Translations under genes and position numbers: made by a program
Part shown: positions 6,922 to 10,949 of the stretch, in pieces
Numbering within the stretch: the first letter of the stretch is position 1
Layout of the letters: each line of letters starts with the position of its first letter
The notes under the pieces: model-generated
What the model saw: the letters and a program-made list of their open reading frames with translations, nothing else
What the model was told of the DNA's origin: nothing
The model's database searches: none
Assembly (NCBI GenBank): GCA_015661035.1
Contig: JACVJA010000017.1
Location: forward strand, 1-10,949
DNA: 10,949 nucleotides
Origin: Candidatus Calidifonticultor daggyaiensis
GTDB taxonomy: Bacteria > Actinomycetota > Humimicrobiia > Humimicrobiales > Humimicrobiaceae
Reading direction: 5' to 3'

Positions 6922-7908
6922 TTAAATTCTCCTTTTTGCTAAAGACTGTCTTATTTCATAAGTTGATACAACTAAAATTAAAACCGCTCCTTGTACAATT
7001 TGTATGTAAAAATAATAGATATTCATTATAGTTAAAAAATTATAAAGGATACTTAAAATTAAAACTCCAGCCAGCGTTCCTAAAATTTGTCCTCTTCCTC
7101 CACCTAAAGCAGTTCCACCAAGTATTATTGAAGAAACTATTACTAATTCTAAGCCTTGTCCATGCTGAGGCATTCCTACTGCTGTAAGAGACGTAAGAAT
7201 AAGACCACCTAGAGATGCTGTCACACCACAAATTAAAAAATTTATAAATTTCACTTTTTTAACATTTATTCCTGACAAAAATGAAGCTATTGGATTAGAA
7301 CCAATAGCATAAATTTTTCGACCCCATTTTGAATGATTCATTACTAAATAAGTAATTATAAAAGTAATAACTAATAATATTATAGGAAAAGGTATAACCT
7401 TAAAAATAAAACCTCTTCCTATATAATCTATAACAGGGTTAATTGCTAAGATAGATTCACCATTCGTTAAAGTATAACCTATTCCCCTCCAAATAAACAT
7501 TGTTCCAATCGTTGCTATAATTGAATTTACTCCTATCACAGTTACAATCATACCATTAAATGCTCCCATAACTAAACCACTAAATAATGCAAGAATTACA
7601 ACTAACCAGCCAGGCATACCCTTATCAATCAAAAAGGCTGTAAGACATGCTGTTAAACCAATATTTCCGCCAACAGAAAAGTCAATTTCACCTGACACCA
7701 TAACCATAGTGAGTACAGCTGCAACTATACCTATAAATGATAGATTGTTTAACATTGGTATCAGATTTAACTTTGAAAAGAAAAAAGGTTTACCAACATA
7801 AGAAAAAACAGCAAATAAAATAATTAAAACAATAAAAAGTACAACTGTATTATTAAGTTTAAACTCTTTTTTCTTCTTTAAATCATTAATGGATCCGCTT
7901 TCAGCCAT
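6922..7908 (-). CDS. Sugar ABC transporter permease, RbsC family (first permease)
   Basis: This 328-residue polytopic membrane protein is a paralogue of the permease that follows it. It has a Lys-rich cytoplasmic start, a first helix at about 21-38, and the family signature SGEIDFSVG at about 72-80, corresponding to GGIDLSVG in ribose permeases. The C-terminal ILGGTALGGGRGQILG segment and a final helix ending in a basic tail follow. The ribosome-binding site AAGGAGG precedes the ATG at 7908, and the gap to the ATPase stop is only 16 bp, so ATPase, this permease and the next form a tight operon. It moves the substrate delivered by the lipoprotein across the cytoplasmic membrane, powered by the fused ATPase. 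Confidence 0.92.
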   Translation of the reverse strand: MAESGSINDLKKKKEFKLNNTVVLFIVLIILFAVFSYVGKPFFFSKLNLIPMLNNLSFIGIVAAVLTMVMVSGEIDFSVGGNIGLTACLTAFLIDKGMPGWLVVILALFSGLVMGAFNGMIVTVIGVNSIIATIGTMFIWRGIGYTLTNGESILAINPVIDYIGRGFIFKVIPFPIILLVITFIITYLVMNHSKWGRKIYAIGSNPIASFLSGINVKKVKFINFLICGVTASLGGLILTSLTAVGMPQHGQGLELVIVSSIILGGTALGGGRGQILGTLAGVLILSILYNFLTIMNIYYFYIQIVQGAVLILVVSTYEIRQSLAKRRI

Positions 7909-7924
7909 AAAACCTCCTTAAAAA

Positions 7925-9424
7925 TTAAATACATGCATCATGTAGCAATTTTTCTTCTGAAGCATTCTCTCTTAGATATTCTCCTGTAAATCTTCCTTTG
8001 CTCATAACAATAATTCTATCAGCAATTGAAAGAATTTCTGGTAGTTCAGAACTAATCATAATAATAGAAGAGCCACGTTCGCACAAATCTTGCATCAACT
8101 TATAAATCTCTATTTTTGCACCAACATCAATTCCTCTGGTTGGTTCATTTAAGATTATTATTTGAGAACCACTTTCAAGCCATTTTGCTAAAACTACTTT
8201 CTGTTGATTGCCACCAGATAAGCTATTAACTTCTTGCTCGAGAGATGGTGTTTTAATACCTAATTCAGATACCCATTTTTGTGCTCTATTTCTTTCAATG
8301 GTTTTTGAGATTAAAAAACTTTTTCCTAAATCACTGATATTCGATAGCGTTATATTTTCTTTTACTCCCATAATTAAAGCTAATCCTTCGACTTTTCTAT
8401 CCAAAGGAACAAGTCCAACTCTAACATCTCGTGCTGATGATGGGGTTTTAATTTTAACTTTTTTATTGTTTATTAAAATTTCCCCACTTATTATCTTATT
8501 AGCTCCAAATAACGCATTCACTAAAGAAGTTCTGCCGGAACCAAGTAAGCCAAAAATTCCTAATATTTCACCCTTTCTTAAATAAAAACTTACCCCATTT
8601 ACACCATCAGCTTTTAAATTTTTTACTTCTAAAACATTTTCTCCAATTGGAATAACCCTTTTGGGATACATATCTTTGATATCTCTACCAACCATCATCT
8701 CAACTAATTTATTAGGTTCGGCCTCTTTTGTATTTAATGTCCCTACTTTCTTGCCATCTCTTAAAACAGTAACTCTATCAGTTATTTCAAAAATTTCTTT
8801 TAACCTGTGAGAAATATAAATTATAGATACACCTTTTGATTTTAAAGTTTTAATTATCTTAAAAAGAGATTGTATTTCCTCTTCAGATAATGCAGCAGTA
8901 GGCTCATCCATGACTAATATTTTTGCTTCCTTAGAAAGTGCTTTTGCAATTTCTACAATTTGTTTTTCCGAAACTGTAAGATCACCCATAATTGCACTTG
9001 GGTCTAATTTAACATTTAAAATATTTAAAAGATCTATTGCTTTCTTTTGCATTGCCTTCCAGTCAATAATTTTAAAAGGTGTTTTTACAATTTGCTCACC
9101 AATAAAAATATTTTCTGCAACTGTTAAATTATTCAAAGTATTTAGTTCTTGATAAATTACTCTAATGCCTGCTGCCATTGCCTCGCTTGGACCTTTAATA
9201 TCAAATAACTGCCCGTCTATGTAAATAGAACCAGAATCTTTTATATAATTTCCTGCAAGTATTTTTATAAGGGTTGACTTACCAGCACCATTTTCTCCTA
9301 GAATACCTAAAACCTCTCCCTTTTTTAGATCAATTGACACTTTATCAAGTGCTACCACTCCAGGAAAGACTTTAATAATATTTTCCATTTTTAAAACTAC
9401 TCTATTAATATTATCTAGTGCCAT
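7925..9424 (-). CDS. Sugar ABC transporter ATP-binding protein, two fused NBDs (RbsA/MglA type)
   Basis: This protein has about 499 residues and two nucleotide-binding domains in tandem, the normal plan for ribose/galactose-type importers. NBD1: Walker A G43-ENGAGKST (43-51), Q-loop Q92, signature LTVSEKQ (149-155), Walker B ILVMDE (169-174), H-loop H206. NBD2: Walker A-like GLLGSGRTS (292-300, Lys replaced by Arg), intact signature LSGGNQQ (402-408), Walker B IIILNE (422-427, Asp replaced by N426), and Ser in place of the H-loop His. Only the composite site built from NBD1 Walker motifs and the NBD2 signature is complete, so ATP hydrolysis is probably asymmetric. The start is uncertain: the ATG at 9424 follows GGTGGTGG, while TTG at 9436 and GTGs at 9433 and 9430 are in frame and would add up to four residues. 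It is peripheral to the membrane and couples to the two permeases. Confidence 0.93.
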   Translation of the reverse strand: MALDNINRVVLKMENIIKVFPGVVALDKVSIDLKKGEVLGILGENGAGKSTLIKILAGNYIKDSGSIYIDGQLFDIKGPSEAMAAGIRVIYQELNTLNNLTVAENIFIGEQIVKTPFKIIDWKAMQKKAIDLLNILNVKLDPSAIMGDLTVSEKQIVEIAKALSKEAKILVMDEPTAALSEEEIQSLFKIIKTLKSKGVSIIYISHRLKEIFEITDRVTVLRDGKKVGTLNTKEAEPNKLVEMMVGRDIKDMYPKRVIPIGENVLEVKNLKADGVNGVSFYLRKGEILGIFGLLGSGRTSLVNALFGANKIISGEILINNKKVKIKTPSSARDVRVGLVPLDRKVEGLALIMGVKENITLSNISDLGKSFLISKTIERNRAQKWVSELGIKTPSLEQEVNSLSGGNQQKVVLAKWLESGSQIIILNEPTRGIDVGAKIEIYKLMQDLCERGSSIIMISSELPEILSIADRIIVMSKGRFTGEYLRENASEEKLLHDACI

Positions 9425-9494
9425 TTCCACCACCAATCTTTAAATTTTTAAAAACAAAAAAACTAAGTATCAAATAAAAAAATACCTTTGATAT

Positions 9495-9534
9495 AAAAAC
9501 AGAGGAGCCTTTTTTAAGGTTCTCCTCTGTTTTT
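9495..9534. terminator. Intercistronic hairpin terminator after the binding-protein gene
   Basis: A perfect 13-bp inverted repeat pairs AAAAACAGAGGAG (9495-9507) with its complement (9522-9534). A further CC/GG pair lies inside a two-base bulge, around an eight-base loop. Each end closes in a run of five Ts, so it can act in both directions. It is the only GC-containing strong hairpin in the gaps. Lying between the binding-protein stop and the ATPase start, it probably ends most transcripts after the first gene and lets a fraction continue into the transporter. A second 7-bp hairpin, TATCAAA (9468-9474) with TTTGATA (9487-9493), sits just downstream. Confidence 0.85.
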
Positions 9535-9640
9535 ATTACAATTCTTACATTTTTTATACCAGCCTAATTAATTCCATGTATATAATTTAAAATGTAACTT
9601 AACATTTCCACTTTTATTTTACTAGAATTTTCTATATTTA

Positions 9641-10783
9641 TTATTGTGGATACCATTCATCAATATTATCCTTAGTAATAACAACATTTTCTACGTACAT
9701 AAAAGGCGGAACGGCCTTACCTTTCATTAAAGCAACTGCGGCTGGGATTAAGTACTCACCATACCTTTCAGGAAAAAATGCTACAGCCCCATCGGTTAAT
9801 CCATCACGTATTTGTTGTTTTCCAACATCATCACAACCCATAGTAACAATTAACCATTTTTCAGGATCCCATCTACCAGCAGTTTGTATAGCAGCAATGC
9901 ATCCACTCATAGTTTGCTCATTAATGGATGTCATAGCCACATATTCAGCATTTGGGATTTTTGATAATACATCAGTCATTGCTTTATTAGCTTGCTCAGC
10001 TTCACCAGCACCCCCATCAGCTCTGATTGTTATAGGATCAATTTTTTCAGCACCATATTTATCTACAAATGCCTGATAAAATCCTTCGGACCTAAGCATT
10101 AAAACTTCTCCACCTGCTGGAAACTGCATTAAAACTATTGCATCAAGCATATCAATGCCACCCATTTTCTCTAATTGTTCAACCGCATACTGGCCACCTA
10201 AATATGAAACAAAGAAATTATTTACACCCATAAAAGGTGCACCAGGAGTTGGTACATCAACTGCAATTATTGGTATTCCTGCTTGACCAAATTTTGTAGC
10301 AATGATGCTATTAACTTTAGCATCAAACTGGAAATTTATTAGTACATCCGGATTCTTAGCAAGCATAATGTCAGCATTCTTTAAACCAATAGTAGCATCA
10401 TATTGATTATCAGCATAATAAAGCTTATTTGGATCTCCTCCAGCTAATTTCCATTGGTCTTGAACATTTTTCCAAACATTTTCACAAAATGGAATTCCAC
10501 CCATAATATTAGTAAATGCTAGAGAATGACCAGCTGCTGGTGAATCAGGATATGGCTCATTTTTCTTTGCATATTCTCTTAACATCTCATAATAATCATA
10601 TGCACCTTCTGGTGCAGCTGTTGTTTCCTCTGCTGCTGTAGTAGCTGCTGCTGTAGTTTCAGGTGCTGCTGTAGTAGCTGCTGCTGTAGTTTCAGTTGTC
10701 GTTGTAGTTTTACAACTTGCACCTATAAGTCCTAGCGTTACAACCATGACAACTGCTAAAATCGCTGTAATGATTTTTTTCAT
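9641..10783 (-). CDS. Sugar-binding lipoprotein of the ABC importer (Peripla_BP_4 type)
   Basis: This 380-residue substrate-binding lipoprotein captures the sugar outside the membrane and delivers it to the permeases. The signal peptide has a KK start, a hydrophobic core (4-20) and the lipobox-like GAS-C24, slightly atypical because position -3 is Gly. Residues 25-60 form a Thr/Ala/Glu/Pro linker tethering the domain to the lipid anchor, with an 11-residue internal repeat. The binding domain from about 60 onward is the two-lobed type I periplasmic-binding fold: GHSLAFTNIMGGIPFCENVW as first strand, NPDVLINFQFDAK, GIPIIAVDVPTP, a GAEKIDPITIRADGGAGEAEQANKA-like stretch, and a late VTMGCDDVGKQQIRDGLTDG. 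A strong AAAGGAGG site lies six bases before the ATG at 10783. It is the first gene of the leftward train and is separated from the ATPase by a terminator, fitting its need for excess over the channel. The ligand is unknown. Confidence 0.93.
   Translation of the reverse strand: MKKIITAILAVVMVVTLGLIGASCKTTTTTETTAAATTAAPETTAAATTAAEETTAAPEGAYDYYEMLREYAKKNEPYPDSPAAGHSLAFTNIMGGIPFCENVWKNVQDQWKLAGGDPNKLYYADNQYDATIGLKNADIMLAKNPDVLINFQFDAKVNSIIATKFGQAGIPIIAVDVPTPGAPFMGVNNFFVSYLGGQYAVEQLEKMGGIDMLDAIVLMQFPAGGEVLMLRSEGFYQAFVDKYGAEKIDPITIRADGGAGEAEQANKAMTDVLSKIPNAEYVAMTSINEQTMSGCIAAIQTAGRWDPEKWLIVTMGCDDVGKQQIRDGLTDGAVAFFPERYGEYLIPAAVALMKGKAVPPFMYVENVVITKDNIDEWYPQ
10631..10695. repeat. 33-bp near-perfect tandem repeat encoding the lipoprotein linker
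   Basis: Two copies (10631-10662 and 10664-10695) agree over 32 bases with a period of 33. They encode the linker unit ETTAAATTAA(P/E) on the minus strand. Length change would lengthen or shorten the tether by 11 residues without a frameshift. Confidence 0.9.
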
Positions 10784-10811
10784 TTTTTTCCTCCTTTGGA
10801 AAAATTTTCCT
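10784..10811 (-). promoter_or_regulatory. Ribosome-binding site inside two competing hairpins
   Basis: In the minus-strand transcript the bases just before the ATG read GGAAAA, UUUUUUCC, then AAAGGAGG and six As. The U6CC block (complement of 10798-10805) can pair with the downstream GGAAAAAA (complement of 10784-10791), covering part of the Shine-Dalgarno sequence. It can instead pair with the upstream GGAAAA (complement of 10806-10811), leaving that sequence free. The two pairings exclude each other. The stems are mostly A-U with two G-C pairs, so any switching effect would be modest. Confidence 0.35.
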
Positions 10812-10822
10812 TTAACTAATTT

Positions 10823-10850
10823 AGTAGTTTTTATTTTTAAAAACTACTAT
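10823..10850. promoter_or_regulatory. 12-bp inverted repeat in the leader of the binding-protein gene
   Basis: TAGTAGTTTTTA (10823-10834) pairs perfectly with 10839-10850 around a TTTT loop, about 40 bp upstream of the binding-protein start. Its right arm on the transcript can alternatively form a 5-bp hairpin AACUA/UAGUU (complement of 10815-10830). It could be an operator or a leader RNA hairpin. It is the longest perfect palindrome in the upstream region. Confidence 0.45.
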
Positions 10851-10949
10851 GAACCTAACCCTTATTTTTTTAAAAATTTATTATTTTATAAACCTTATAA
10901 CAATCTATAATGGCTTATTTAATCTTTATTGTTATTATTTTTTTTATAA
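10851..10949 (-). promoter_or_regulatory. Upstream region of the cluster, probable main promoter
   Basis: This is AT-rich DNA up to the right edge with no open frame. TTATAA-ACC-TTATAA at 10886-10900 repeats the core seen upstream of rhaM. On the minus strand TATAAG within it is a fair minus-10 candidate, with TTAAAT 17 bases upstream as a poor minus-35. The composition makes promoter placement unreliable. No cobalamin-riboswitch-like sequence is seen, although the region may continue beyond the window. Confidence 0.3.

Noticed and set aside
8208..8585. Plus-strand open frame of 125 codons
   Set aside because: It lies antisense to the ABC ATPase, whose motifs are unmistakable. Its translation matches no family I recognise and it has no clear ribosome-binding site.
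10784..10949. Cobalamin riboswitch at the head of the cluster
   Set aside because: The corrinoid gene made this worth looking for, but the 166 bp are almost pure A/T, with no B12-box-like or conserved riboswitch core sequence and too little length for one.
1..10949. CRISPR array, tRNA, rRNA, insertion sequence or attachment site
   Set aside because: No regularly spaced repeats with unique spacers, no cloverleaf or rRNA-like segments, and no transposase frames or terminal inverted repeats were found. The two tandem repeats are within coding sequence.

Overview
The window is a very AT-rich piece of bacterial DNA. Strong GGAGG-type ribosome-binding sites, a lipobox signal peptide and factor-independent terminator structure all point to a bacterium. 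The corrinoid protein, two URO-D-type methyltransferase homologues and a DUF763 protein suggest a strict anaerobe. The Thr/Ala/Glu/Pro-rich linker after the lipoprotein cysteine is familiar to me from uncultured low-GC anaerobic lineages, such as Atribacterota or deep-branching Actinomycetota. That placement is a guess and cannot be settled from the window.

Layout: at the left edge a DUF763 gene runs rightward and is cut by the window start. Everything else is one leftward gene train, read from right to left. It begins with a lipoprotein sugar-binding protein (10783-9641), then an intercistronic hairpin terminator near 9495-9534. Next come a fused two-domain sugar ABC ATPase (9424-7925) and two RbsC-type permeases (7908-6922 and 6921-5941). 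These are followed by a URO-D-family protein (5811-4630) and a xylose-isomerase-like TIM barrel protein (4595-3612). After a 223-bp gap come an L-rhamnose mutarotase-family protein (3388-3068), a second URO-D-family protein (2950-1847) and a corrinoid-binding protein (1722-1075). The last gene overlaps the DUF763 gene tail to tail by 20 bp. No gene-free stretch exceeds 300 bases.

Reading as a system: a complete ribose-type importer sits with two sugar-handling enzymes (mutarotase and isomerase/epimerase) and a corrinoid methyl-transfer module (corrinoid protein plus two URO-D proteins). The simplest hypothesis is import and catabolism of an O-methylated or otherwise methyl-bearing (deoxy)sugar. 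Its methyl group would pass through the corrinoid protein to a C1 carrier, while the sugar skeleton is epimerised or isomerised. The individual families are known. The combination and the substrate are inference. The reductive activator of the corrinoid protein, a sugar kinase, an aldolase and a transcription regulator are not in the window.

Three starts were moved inward from the longest open frame on Shine-Dalgarno evidence: the URO-D gene ending at 1847, the isomerase and the ABC ATPase. Regulatory structure is visible before the binding-protein gene (a long AT hairpin and competing hairpins around its ribosome-binding site), after it (terminator) and before the mutarotase gene (an inverted repeat related to one upstream of the binding-protein gene).
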